Source of the DNA: VBAS01 sp965652775
Lineage (GTDB): Bacteria; Bacteroidota; Bacteroidia; Chitinophagales; Chitinophagaceae
Direction of reading: 5' to 3'
Assembly (NCBI GenBank): GCA_965652775.1
Contig: CBFGXP010000196.1
Span: 1 to 7,466, forward strand
Length of the DNA: 7,466 bases
Below are positions 1 through 7,241 of this stretch, piece by piece. The notes beneath the pieces were generated by a model. That model did not search any database. It was not told the origin of the DNA and saw nothing but the letters and a program-made list of their open reading frames with translations. How positions within the stretch are numbered: position 1 is the stretch's first letter; each line of letters begins with the position of its first letter. The position numbers and the translations under genes are program-made.

Positions 1-1040
1 ATCAATATCGGGAGTATCTTATCATACTCACTGCCATACATTACATCAGCCTTGGCTCTCGAAAAACCAACAACAACGGGGTCCACGGCTTCAAGATGCG
101 AAGGATTTGGCATCAGCTTCAGGTGCATTGTTTTTCCATCCGGCGTTTGCACCTCACTGCCAAATCCCATGTGATATTTTACATCACCACTTCCCATTGT
201 TTGATCAAGCTTAGCAGTTCCTTCAAACTCACTAAATATTTGCTCATAGGTTTTACCCATGATATTTGCAAGCACATTCAACCTGCCGCGGTGAGCCATG
301 CCTATCACGACTTCATGCACATCCAATTCTGCCGATGTGTTAATGATCGCGTCAAGTGCAGCGATTGTTGTTTCCCCGCCTTCCAACGAAAATCTTTTTT
401 GGCCAACATATTTCGTATGAAGGAACTTTTCGAACATTACCCCTTCATTCAATTTTTCCAAGATGCGCTTTCGTTTATCCAAAGAAAGTTTTCCATGAAA
501 GTCCTTTTCCATTTCATTTGTCAACCAATCTATTTCTTCCTGGTTGCTTATATATTTAAATTCAATGCCAACATGATGAGCATAGCATTTGTCAAGATAA
601 GCGATGATATTTTTTAAAGTAGTTGGGCCAAGACCTAACAAACCTCCCGCCTGGAAAGTTTTATCAAGATCAGTTTCTGTAAAACCAAAAAACTCAAGAT
701 TAAGATTTGCGCCCCGATCTTTTCGTTTTCTTATCGGGTTCGTTTTTGCGATTAAATGTCCCTTGTTGCGATACCCGAGGATCATCCTGTACACGCCAAG
801 TTCTCCTTTCCACCCGATAGCCATCGGGTCGATCCCACCAGGAGCACTGACAGGCGCAGCTTCTTTAACGGTAGCACCATTTCCATTTGTAGTTGGCTTA
901 CCACTTGAAATGGCAAAATCGAAGCCTTCAAAAAATTTTCTGAATTCCGGGTCCACACTTGCAGGATCTTTTACAAAATCCTGGTATAAATTTTCTACAA
1001 ATGCCGGATGCTGACTGGTGATATATTGGAAATCTTTCAT
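1..1040 (-). CDS. sucA: 2-oxoglutarate dehydrogenase E1 component, N-terminal 346 residues (runs off left edge)
   Basis: This is the thiamine diphosphate-dependent E1 subunit of the 2-oxoglutarate dehydrogenase complex, which decarboxylates 2-oxoglutarate in the cytoplasmic TCA cycle and passes the succinyl group to the E2 lipoyl arm. Translating the minus strand gives the N-terminal E2-binding type segment (residues 13-40, VENFYQDF and SVDPEFRKFF), a linker rich in Gly, Ala and Pro near 47-70, then the start of the catalytic domain. The family signatures GMAHRGRLNVL (247-257, His250), GDVKYH (285-290, His290) and NPSHLEAVDP (312-321) are present; the two His match the known active-site His of E. 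coli SucA. About 346 of an expected 900-950 residues are visible. The start at 1040 was chosen because MKDFQYI sits the usual distance before the E1 N-terminal motif. The frame stays open upstream, however, and an ATG at 1175 behind AGGAGG (1185-1190) would add 45 residues. The gene diverges from rpsT. Identity is firm; the start is not. Confidence 0.95.
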   Translation of the reverse strand, partial: MKDFQYITSQHPAFVENLYQDFVKDPASVDPEFRKFFEGFDFAISSGKPTTNGNGATVKEAAPVSAPGGIDPMAIGWKGELGVYRMILGYRNKGHLIAKTNPIRKRKDRGANLNLEFFGFTETDLDKTFQAGGLLGLGPTTLKNIIAYLDKCYAHHVGIEFKYISNQEEIDWLTNEMEKDFHGKLSLDKRKRILEKLNEGVMFEKFLHTKYVGQKRFSLEGGETTIAALDAIINTSAELDVHEVVIGMAHRGRLNVLANIMGKTYEQIFSEFEGTAKLDQTMGSGDVKYHMGFGSEVQTPDGKTMHLKLMPNPSHLEAVDPVVVGFSRAKADVMYGSEYDKILPIL

Positions 1041-1267
1041 CGAGGTCTCATTTCTTTGCTCCCTATCCTCATCGAATAAAGAGAGCTGGGCTGCAAATAT
1101 CTGCGAAAAAACCGAATATGCTGTCATTTTGAAGGTTTTCAGATAATATGAACCCGGCTCCAAATCCTTGAGCATCACCTCTTGCCTCCTCTCCTTCCAA
1201 CGGCATAAGGGCACTCTTTTACCACTGCAACTCTATTCAGCTTTTATTGGAATTTGTTATTTGATAT

Positions 1268-1299
1268 TTTGGTATTTAAGCCATGCGCCCATACCTTTG
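1268..1299 (+). promoter_or_regulatory. Bacteroidota-type promoter for rpsT
   Basis: TACCTTTG at 1292-1299 matches the Bacteroidota -7 consensus TAnnTTTG exactly, and TTTG at 1268-1271 lies 20 bases upstream, as expected for the -33 element. Transcription would start near 1304-1308, leaving a leader of about 15 bases before the rpsT ATG at 1322. The call rests on motif match and spacing only. Confidence 0.6.
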
Positions 1300-1321
1300 C
1301 TGTCCTCAAAAAAAAGAGTTA

Positions 1322-1579
1322 ATGGCAAATCATAAAGCAACAAAGAAAGATGCACGCCAGGCAGAAAAACGCCGCGTAAGAAATAAGTACTATGGCAAAA
1401 CAACCCGTAATGCTGTCCGCGATCTTCGTGAGATAAAGGATCAAAAAGAAGCAAGTGATAAAATGCCGACAACTGTAGCCATGATCGATAAGCTGGCAAA
1501 GAAAGGCATCATCCATAAGAATACCGCAGCACATTTAAAAAGCAAGCTGGCCAAAAGGATCAACAAGCTAGCTAAATAA
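1322..1579 (+). CDS. rpsT: 30S ribosomal protein S20
   Basis: An 85-residue, very basic protein that binds 16S rRNA and helps assemble the small ribosomal subunit. The start MANHKATKKDARQAEKRR is characteristic of S20: family members begin MANxKSAxKRxRQxxKRR. The alpha-helical body carries NAVRDLREIKD (28-38), and the end (HKNTAAHLKSKLAKRINKL, 65-83) matches the conserved S20 C-terminus, in which Asn-x-Ala-Ala-x-x-Lys-Ser-x-Leu is typical. Length fits the family (about 83-90 residues). The frame is open back to an ATG at 1283, but that would place the start upstream of the -7 box at 1292 and add 13 residues unlike S20, so the start at 1322 is preferred. The leader is A-rich (AAAAAAAAAGAG) without a clear Shine-Dalgarno site. 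The gene is followed by its own terminator and is probably monocistronic. It diverges from sucA across 281 bases measured from the 1040 start. Confidence 0.97.
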   Translation: MANHKATKKDARQAEKRRVRNKYYGKTTRNAVRDLREIKDQKEASDKMPTTVAMIDKLAKKGIIHKNTAAHLKSKLAKRINKLAK

Positions 1580-1597
1580 TTCTCAATATATTTTTTG

Positions 1598-1633
1598 AAA
1601 GGTCCTGCATGATGCGGGACCTTTTTTATTTTT
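1598..1633 (+). terminator. intrinsic terminator after rpsT
   Basis: A 12-base-pair stem (1598-1609 with 1613-1624, containing one T-G pair) closes on a 3-base TGA loop. The GC-rich core is GGTCC paired with GGACC. It is followed directly by a T-rich run to 1633 interrupted by a single A. The hairpin begins 18 bases after the rpsT stop codon. This is a textbook rho-independent terminator. The A-run flanking the stem on the 5' side pairs with the first T residues. Confidence 0.9.
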
Positions 1634-1651
1634 AATTCTCAAATCACAATC

Positions 1652-3451
1652 ATGAGAAAACTGCTTGTAGCAATTTGTTTGTTATCGATCCACTTCTTAT
1701 CTGCACAAAAGACTACTATTCCAAAAATTCCCTGGACAACATTTGAAAAAAGCCGTGGCAGGCAAACACCGACGTATCCGGAAATTATAGAGTGGTGGAA
1801 AGATCTGGACCAGAAATCCGAATATATAAAAATGCTGACTATGGGCATGACTGATGCCGGCTACCCCCTTCATCTTGTCATTGTTTCATCTGATAAAGAT
1901 TTCAATTTTGAATCAACCCGGAAGAAAAATAAAAGAGTTATTCTTATCAACAATGGAATTCATCCGGGTGAACCGGATGGTATTGATGCAAGTATGTTAC
2001 TTGCAAGAGAAATGGTTCCGCCATTTAATATAGTTCCTGAAAGAAATCCGAACCAGCCAACATGGGTTACTCAAATGTTACCGAGTAATGTCGTTCTGGC
2101 GATCATCCCTGTTTATAATATTGGAGGTTGTTTAAACCGCAGCGCAGATTATCGTGTTGATCAAAATGGGCCCGAAGAATTTGGTTTTCGTGGCAATAGT
2201 CAGAATCTTGATCTTAACAGAGACTTTATTAAATGTGATTCCAAAGAAGCCAAAGCATTTGCTGAAATATTTCATTTAACTGACCCTGATGTTTTTTTAG
2301 ACAACCATGTAAGCAACGGGGCAGATTACCAGCATGTGATGACGCTTATTTGTACACAGCACAATAAGCTTGGTGGCGTGCTGGGACAATACCTGAATAA
2401 GACTTTTGAACCCGGTTTGTATGCAAGCATGAAAGAAAAAGGATACGATCTTATACCGTATGTAAATGCTTTTGGCGATTCGCCTGACAATGGATGGCCC
2501 GAATTTTTTGAAGGACCCCGCTACAGCAGCGGATATGCTGCTTTATGGCATACATTTTCATTTGTTGCGGAAACACATATGTTAAAGCCGTATGACGAAC
2601 GGGTAAAAGCGACATACGAGCTAATGAAAAGCTTTATTGATTTTACTTCGAAAAATAGTACAACGATAAAACAACTGAGGGACCAAACCAAGCAATCAGT
2701 AAAAACCCAAATTGAGTTCCCTATAAGCTGGGCACTGGATCGCTCTGTATTTGATAAAAGACTTTATAAGGGATATGCAGCAAGCCGCAAACCAAGTGAT
2801 GTTTCTGGCCTGCCAAGATTATTTTACGATAGAACGAAGCCATATGAAAAGGAAATTCCTTTTTACAATTTTTATAAACCATCTGCTTTAATTCAAAAAC
2901 CAAAAGGATATATTATTCCGCAGGGATGGTGGACAGTTATCGATCTGCTAAAGGCAAACAAAGTTCAAATGAGCCAACTAAAAAAAGATACAACAATTGA
3001 AGTTGAAATTTATAGAATTGATGATTATAAAACAGCTGCCCGTCAAAATGAAATGCATCATATCAATAGTGATGTTAAAACCAGTACTTCAATTCAAAAG
3101 TTAAAATTCAGAAAAGGTGATTATTACATTCCAATGAATCAGTCGGCCAATCGTTTTTTAATTGAAACGCTGGAACCAACTGGAGCCGATTCTTATTTTG
3201 CATGGAATTTTTTTGATGGCATACTTGGGCAAAAAGAGGGTTATTCAGGCTACGCGTTTGAAGATATTGCCGCCGATTATCTGAAAACAAATACTGAACT
3301 TAAGAATAAGCTGGAACAAAGAAGAGCAGCAGATACTGCATTTGCAAAAAATGGAAGAGCACAATTGAATTTTGTTTATGAAAATTCACCATGGTATGAA
3401 CCGAATTACTTGCGATACCCGGTTTATAGGATTGCCAATAATTTTCATTAA
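1652..3451 (+). CDS. secreted M14-family zinc carboxypeptidase-like protein
   Basis: A 599-residue exported protein. Residues 1-19 form a signal peptide (MRKLL, hydrophobic core, cleavage near SAQ). Residues about 40-320 carry the M14 metallopeptidase fold. HPGEPDG at 104-110 supplies the zinc ligands His104 and Glu107 (HxxE). DLNRDF at 187-192 corresponds to the substrate-binding Asn-Arg of carboxypeptidase A. DNHVSNG at 217-223 gives the third zinc ligand His219. FVAETHM at 304-310 gives a candidate catalytic Glu307. All key residues appear intact, so an active peptidase is likely; the substrate (peptide or cell-wall peptide) cannot be read. Residues about 330-599 are an extra C-terminal region, rich in Tyr, Trp and Lys, which I do not recognise; comparable long M14 proteins are common in Bacteroidota. 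The start follows the rpsT terminator by only 18 bases and has no Shine-Dalgarno site. A small secreted protein follows after 29 bases. Confidence 0.88.
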   Translation: MRKLLVAICLLSIHFLSAQKTTIPKIPWTTFEKSRGRQTPTYPEIIEWWKDLDQKSEYIKMLTMGMTDAGYPLHLVIVSSDKDFNFESTRKKNKRVILINNGIHPGEPDGIDASMLLAREMVPPFNIVPERNPNQPTWVTQMLPSNVVLAIIPVYNIGGCLNRSADYRVDQNGPEEFGFRGNSQNLDLNRDFIKCDSKEAKAFAEIFHLTDPDVFLDNHVSNGADYQHVMTLICTQHNKLGGVLGQYLNKTFEPGLYASMKEKGYDLIPYVNAFGDSPDNGWPEFFEGPRYSSGYAALWHTFSFVAETHMLKPYDERVKATYELMKSFIDFTSKNSTTIKQLRDQTKQSVKTQIEFPISWALDRSVFDKRLYKGYAASRKPSDVSGLPRLFYDRTKPYEKEIPFYNFYKPSALIQKPKGYIIPQGWWTVIDLLKANKVQMSQLKKDTTIEVEIYRIDDYKTAARQNEMHHINSDVKTSTSIQKLKFRKGDYYIPMNQSANRFLIETLEPTGADSYFAWNFFDGILGQKEGYSGYAFEDIAADYLKTNTELKNKLEQRRAADTAFAKNGRAQLNFVYENSPWYEPNYLRYPVYRIANNFH

Positions 3452-3480
3452 ATTATCTTACACCCTGATCACATTACAAT

Positions 3481-3984
3481 ATGAAAAAAATATTTATCAT
3501 CGCCTTATTAAGTTTTTGCCTACTCCCTGAAAATCATGCACAGGAATGGGTAACCTATAGTTCCAGGGAAGGAAAATTTTCTGCATCATTTCCAACCACA
3601 CCAACTGAACGGGTCGATACATCAAAATCATACCCATCTTATATTACTAAGCTGTTTGTATCCCGTGCCAAAACAGATCTTTTTATTATTGGCTGGGTGG
3701 ATTATGAAGCCAGCTATACATTTGATGCCCAACAAGAACTCGAAGCAAACCGTGATAATTTTATCAACGCAATAAAGGGAACTCTCATCTCGACTAAAAA
3801 CAGTGAGTTCAATGGCTATAAATGTCTTGAATTCGCTGCGGAGGCAGGACAAATGTTCTGGACATCAAAAGTTTTTCTTGTTGGCAGACGGCCTTATCAA
3901 TTATTTGCTGGCAGTACGACAGGCAAAGCGTCGGAAAATGAAAACAAATTCTATAACTCTTTTTTGATAAAAAAAGAAAATTGA
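3481..3984 (+). CDS. small secreted protein of unknown function
   Basis: A 167-residue protein with an N-terminal signal peptide (MKKIFIIALLSFCLL, probable cleavage near residue 20 at HA-QE). The Cys at 13 is not in a lipobox setting, so it is probably soluble in the periplasm or exported. The mature part begins EWVTYSSREGKFSASFPTTP, a pattern (EGxFSxxFPxxP) seen in small extracytoplasmic proteins of the Bacteroidota whose role is not established. The rest alternates hydrophobic and polar stretches consistent with a beta-rich single domain (ITKLFVSRA, LFIIGWVDY, CLEFAAEAG, KVFLVGRRPYQLFAG). No catalytic motif or metal site is visible. It follows the M14 peptidase by 29 bases on the same strand, with no terminator between them, so the two are likely one transcript. 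I cannot assign a function. Confidence 0.8.
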   Translation: MKKIFIIALLSFCLLPENHAQEWVTYSSREGKFSASFPTTPTERVDTSKSYPSYITKLFVSRAKTDLFIIGWVDYEASYTFDAQQELEANRDNFINAIKGTLISTKNSEFNGYKCLEFAAEAGQMFWTSKVFLVGRRPYQLFAGSTTGKASENENKFYNSFLIKKEN

Positions 3985-4070
3985 CATTCACCTGACTCCC
4001 TACGTAATTGGTTTAGTTTCCAAAAACCGCTTTGCGCTAAGGCCTTTATAATTCAATTTAGTTTGAACAT

Positions 4071-4130
4071 AGTGGTACATGCCACTTATAAATTCGGGCA
4101 GTAACAATATTATTTTTCTCGTATAATATT
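4071..4130. terminator. weak hairpins between convergent genes, possible bidirectional terminator
   Basis: The 144 bases between the convergent stops at 3984 and 4129 hold two inverted repeats. AGTGGT/GCCACT (4071-4086) has 6 pairs including one T-G and a 4-base loop. AATATTAT/ATAATATT (4106-4113 with 4123-4130) has 8 A-T pairs, a 9-base T-rich loop, and overlaps the stop codon of the leftward gene. Neither has a clean T-run after the stem in either direction, so a termination role is a guess from position. Nothing else is visible in this gap. Confidence 0.25.
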
Positions 4131-5277
4131 ATTTCATGATTGCCGGGTAAACAAAATCCATATAAATATGCTGAGATGTCTTTCGTAAATTCCAGTTATT
4201 ATAGTTACCTGCCGTTACAACTAAAACTGTATTCTCTTTTTTATCAATGATTATCACCTGCCCACCATTACCACTGGCCCTTATAATGTCAACTGATCCA
4301 TTTGTGGTTGTATATGTTGGGAGCCAGACCTGGTATCCATACCCTAATCTAAACTGGGGCGCTTCGAATACAGTGGGGAAATGTTTTTGCCTGACCTGAT
4401 CCATCGATTGCCGGGAAATAACCTGCTTATTATTCCATCTACCATCATTCAAATACATGATCCCAAATTTCAAAAAATCTCTTGAACGCATTCTCAGTCC
4501 TGAGGCCGTTATTGGAATACCATCTCGCCTCTTTACCCAATAGAAGTTATTGATACCAAGTGGCCCGAATAGATTTTTTGCAGCGAATTGATCGATTGAC
4601 ATTCCTGTTGCTTTTTCAACGATCGCAGCCAATGCCTGTGTGCAGCCACCACTATAATTATATTTAGTTCCCGGCTTATCGATCATTGGTTGGCTTAGAA
4701 AATATTCCACCGGGTTGTTTGATCTATCCATCATTGTCTCGCTGTTTTTGGGATCGGTATAAGGAAGATCTTCATTCCAATCTAACCCGCTGCTCATCGT
4801 CAGCAGATGTTTGATCGTTATATCCTTTTTCATTCCTGTGTCAAGTTTTGCATACTCAGGAAAAAAATCAAATACCCGTTGATCCACGCTTTTGATCTTT
4901 CCCTGGTCAATTGCGATCATCACTACAGCGCCAACAAAACTTTTGGTAACACTTCGCAGATCATGAAGACTGTCACGATGATGGTCCACAAAACCAATAT
5001 CTCCACGTCCCCTGTTCTGATCTCTTCCGGGAAAATAGTTTTCATATACTAATTTATTATTACGATAGATCAATACACTATGAATGTTAGGGTAATTGCC
5101 ATTAACAATAGAGTCAACCATTGACTGTATGATCTTTTCATTCAAACCAACTTCTTTTAACGTTCCTGTTTGAAGGCCATCATTTAGTTGTTCGGGTTTT
5201 TTATAAGTAACCGCTAACTGAGCATTTACTACAAACCAAAAAACCATAAAGACAAATGTTGTGAGGATTTGCTTCAT
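4129..5277 (-). CDS. exported serine hydrolase, class C beta-lactamase fold
   Basis: A 382-residue protein of the beta-lactamase / penicillin-binding-protein-like serine hydrolase family (Pfam Beta-lactamase, PF00144 type), exported by a signal peptide at residues 1-20 (cleavage near VNAQ). The nucleophile motif SxxK is Ser109-Val-Thr-Lys112, inside the typical context DLRSVTKSF. HLLTMSSGLDW (157-167) is the usual conserved helix and turn of the family. The second motif, normally YxN or YSN, reads Tyr208-Ser-Gly in KYNYSGGC. Near the C-terminus ASGNGGQ (334-340) occupies the KTG/HxG position. Such proteins are esterases, D-aminopeptidases or peptidases more often than true beta-lactamases; the substrate cannot be told from sequence. 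The start is supported by the signal peptide and by AAAAGGAAG (5280-5288) just upstream. It stands alone: the next gene upstream is 179 bases away behind a probable terminator. Confidence 0.9.
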   Translation of the reverse strand: MKQILTTFVFMVFWFVVNAQLAVTYKKPEQLNDGLQTGTLKEVGLNEKIIQSMVDSIVNGNYPNIHSVLIYRNNKLVYENYFPGRDQNRGRGDIGFVDHHRDSLHDLRSVTKSFVGAVVMIAIDQGKIKSVDQRVFDFFPEYAKLDTGMKKDITIKHLLTMSSGLDWNEDLPYTDPKNSETMMDRSNNPVEYFLSQPMIDKPGTKYNYSGGCTQALAAIVEKATGMSIDQFAAKNLFGPLGINNFYWVKRRDGIPITASGLRMRSRDFLKFGIMYLNDGRWNNKQVISRQSMDQVRQKHFPTVFEAPQFRLGYGYQVWLPTYTTTNGSVDIIRASGNGGQVIIIDKKENTVLVVTAGNYNNWNLRKTSQHIYMDFVYPAIMK

Positions 5278-5370
5278 AACTTCCTTTTAAGTTTAAATTG
5301 AAATACAATTTGTTTCCCCAAATGCTTTCAAAGGATGGAGTGAGTATATCTTTCTTTCAAAGTTCCCGAA

Positions 5371-5400
5371 CAAAAGGCTGTTTTCAATATAGAAAAGCCT
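5371..5400 (-). terminator. probable intrinsic terminator after the NTF2-like lipoprotein gene
   Basis: On the minus strand AGGCT (5396-5400) pairs with AGCCT (5375-5379), and the inner TTTC pairs with GAAA across a two-base bulge and a 6-base loop. The stem is followed by TTTTG (5371-5374 and onward). It lies 57 bases after the stop of the lipoprotein gene and about 100 bases before the serine hydrolase start, where it would separate two transcription units. The short T-run and bulge make it weaker than the rpsT terminator. Confidence 0.5.
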
Positions 5401-5456
5401 GAGATTATACGTTTGCACCAATTTTCATTTTACACTTGTTCAATCATATTTCAAAT

Positions 5457-5939
5457 TTATTCTGTCAGCAGGGTTCCCTGGGAGGATACTGCTTTCCATT
5501 TGCCGGTTCGATTTATCCATACATCGTAAAATCTTGTTCTCTTTTCCGTTGGCTTTCCTTTTTCCTTTTTATAAGTATGAACAATAAATGTGATCACGGC
5601 GGTTTTATCATATACATTTACTATGGATTCTTCCAGCCTCAAGGAATCAAGAAAAACACTGTCCTTACGCATAGCACTGATATTATCATACATGCCTTTC
5701 AGTTCTTCTTGCTTGTTGGAAACGCGGTTTGCTGAAATACCTATAAAAGTTGAATCTAATAAAGTGGATATGTATGTAGTATCGAGGACAAACTCCGCTT
5801 CCAGCCATTTTCTTTCCAATGAAAGCAGGTCTTCTTTTATTTTAATGATTGACTGATCACCCATTGCACTTGCTTTATGTGAATCTGCTTGTGTACAACT
5901 GAACAGGATTACCATTAAAAATATAAACGGGATTCTCAT
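5457..5939 (-). CDS. NTF2-like (DUF4440/SnoaL-type) lipoprotein
   Basis: A 160-residue probable lipoprotein. MRIPFIFLMVILFSC gives a signal peptide with lipobox Leu12-Phe-Ser-Cys15, so the mature protein should be anchored in the membrane through Cys15. The rest fits the NTF2-like cone fold in its DUF4440/SnoaL form: an N-terminal helix LLSLERKWLEAEFVLD followed by a STLLDSTFIGIS strand and a QEELKGM helix. The C-terminal strands include AVITFIVHTYKK, TRFYDVWIN and GKWKAVSSQG; the last one is the typical end of this family. Members include small-molecule isomerases and many binding proteins without known ligand; no clear catalytic pair is evident here. The frame extends upstream to 6008, but the ATG at 5939 is chosen because it puts the signal peptide at the N-terminus and overlaps the upstream stop as ATGA, which suggests translational coupling to the DUF418 gene. 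Confidence 0.85.
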   Translation of the reverse strand: MRIPFIFLMVILFSCTQADSHKASAMGDQSIIKIKEDLLSLERKWLEAEFVLDTTYISTLLDSTFIGISANRVSNKQEELKGMYDNISAMRKDSVFLDSLRLEESIVNVYDKTAVITFIVHTYKKEKGKPTEKRTRFYDVWINRTGKWKAVSSQGTLLTE

Positions 5940-7195
5940 TGAATCAGGTTTTGCTTGTTCTTTAGGATCGTTAATCGTTTTCCATAAGTCAGCATTCGCC
6001 ATACCCATTCTAACGGCCCGTAATTAAAATATTTAAACCAGAGATTACTATAAACAACTTGCAGCATATAAACACCCAGAGCGATTGGAAAGAAAATGAC
6101 CGGGCCGATGTTTCCGCCAAAACCAAGGCCAACTCCATAGTAAATGGTGATTCCAAGAATTGTTTGCATTAAATAATTTGTCAGTGCCATTCTTCCTACA
6201 GGCGCCAACACTTTTAATTTGCTTTTCTCTTTCTTTTTTATCCAATACAAGCAGATAACAGAAGCGTAGGCCAGGCTAAGAGGAACGACGCCTGCTGCAT
6301 AAAAGAGAGTGTCGAACAAACCCCATATATTGGGGATCGCTTTACCATCTATCTCAAAATAAGCCATTGCAAGACTTGCGGGAATACCAATGATAAATCC
6401 CCATCGACGGATCCTTTTAAACAATGACACATAGTTTTCAAGGCTTGCATAGATCATTTTTCTGCCAGCATAAAATCCAAACAAAAACATTCCAAGGACT
6501 TTTGGTATGCGATTCGATTCTATGATGTACGAATACCTCCAGAGATAACCTGATTCCTGCCAGTTCCTCCACTCTTTCCATCCACTGCCTTCTTTAAAAA
6601 GATATTGGGCATAGCTATCATCAACAGGCACCCCATTGCTTTTATCTATTTTTTTTGCTATCACCTCGATAAAATCACCTGTTTTAACCTGCAGCAAAAC
6701 TTTAATTACATCAATTAATATTGGCGATAAGATCAACGCAACAGCCCAGGACAACAAGGCCCGGTCAGAACATCTTCTGAATAGGGGTAATAAAAATCCA
6801 ATTAAAGCATACAAAAAAAGTATGTCACCTTCCCATAATAAAAGCAGGTGAGCAGCGCCTATTAGCAGTAGTATGAATAAACGTCGATAAAAAACTTTTA
6901 AAGGATTGATTCCTTTCTGTTCGTTACGAATTAGTATGATCGAAAATCCGATTCCGAATAACAAGGAAAAAAGACTGTAGAACTTTCCATGGACAAATGT
7001 TAATTCAAGTAAGCCAAGTAGACCGTCTGCCGGCCAGGTAGGCAGTGCTTCCCGCATTGCTTGTGTGTAAAATCCCCAACCACAGAAACCAAAACTATTA
7101 TCCAGCAATACACCAAACAATGCAAAACCGCGTAAAACATCGAGTATATCTGCCCTTTCTGATAATGAAACAGGCAGGGCGTGTTGAGTATTCAT
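5936..7195 (-). CDS. DUF418 (YeiB-like) integral membrane protein
   Basis: A 419-residue multi-pass inner-membrane protein. Conserved DUF418-family features appear in order: ILDVLRGFALFGVLLDN (17-33), KFYSLFSLLFGIGFS (71-85), the HLLLLWEGDILFLYA segment (116-130), IPKVLGMFLFGFYAGR (230-245), LAPVGRMALTNYLMQ (330-344) and the C-terminal signature GPLEWVWRMLTYG (393-405). Around eight to ten hydrophobic helices can be counted, with a long polar loop at about 172-228. The family resembles acyltransferase-3-type membrane proteins in its opening motif, and a transport or transfer role has been suggested for it, but the function is not established. Length is normal for the family. No Shine-Dalgarno site precedes the ATG; a TAnnTTTG box lies about 47 bases upstream. 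Its stop overlaps the start of the NTF2-like lipoprotein by 4 bases, so the two form one unit. Confidence 0.92.
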   Translation of the reverse strand: MNTQHALPVSLSERADILDVLRGFALFGVLLDNSFGFCGWGFYTQAMREALPTWPADGLLGLLELTFVHGKFYSLFSLLFGIGFSIILIRNEQKGINPLKVFYRRLFILLLIGAAHLLLLWEGDILFLYALIGFLLPLFRRCSDRALLSWAVALILSPILIDVIKVLLQVKTGDFIEVIAKKIDKSNGVPVDDSYAQYLFKEGSGWKEWRNWQESGYLWRYSYIIESNRIPKVLGMFLFGFYAGRKMIYASLENYVSLFKRIRRWGFIIGIPASLAMAYFEIDGKAIPNIWGLFDTLFYAAGVVPLSLAYASVICLYWIKKKEKSKLKVLAPVGRMALTNYLMQTILGITIYYGVGLGFGGNIGPVIFFPIALGVYMLQVVYSNLWFKYFNYGPLEWVWRMLTYGKRLTILKNKQNLIQ

Positions 7196-7241
7196 GCCGT
7201 TGTTGATTCTGTTTTGAAAACCGAAATCTTAAGCGTTTATT

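Noticed and set aside
96..1014. Long open frames on the plus strand (96-617 and 604-1014)
   Set aside because: They are antisense to sucA, whose minus-strand translation shows unmistakable family motifs; their own translations look like no protein family and have no gene-like starts.
1283..1321. Longer start for ribosomal protein S20
   Set aside because: The extra residues MRPYLCCPQKKEL do not resemble S20, and the ATG lies upstream of the probable promoter -7 box.
1257..1848. Minus-strand open frames opposite rpsT and the peptidase start
   Set aside because: They are shadows of well-supported plus-strand genes, with Cys- and Phe-rich translations typical of antisense reading.
5278..5456. 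Promoter for the serine hydrolase in the 179-base gap
   Set aside because: GAACTTTG and ATCCTTTG on the minus strand resemble TAnnTTTG but each lacks the TA or a well-placed partner, so no promoter could be chosen. Apart from the terminator at 5371-5400 the gap holds nothing I can support.
5940..6008. Longer start for the NTF2-like lipoprotein
   Set aside because: It would bury the lipoprotein signal peptide behind 23 polar residues that overlap the DUF418 coding end; the ATGA start gives a proper N-terminal signal peptide.
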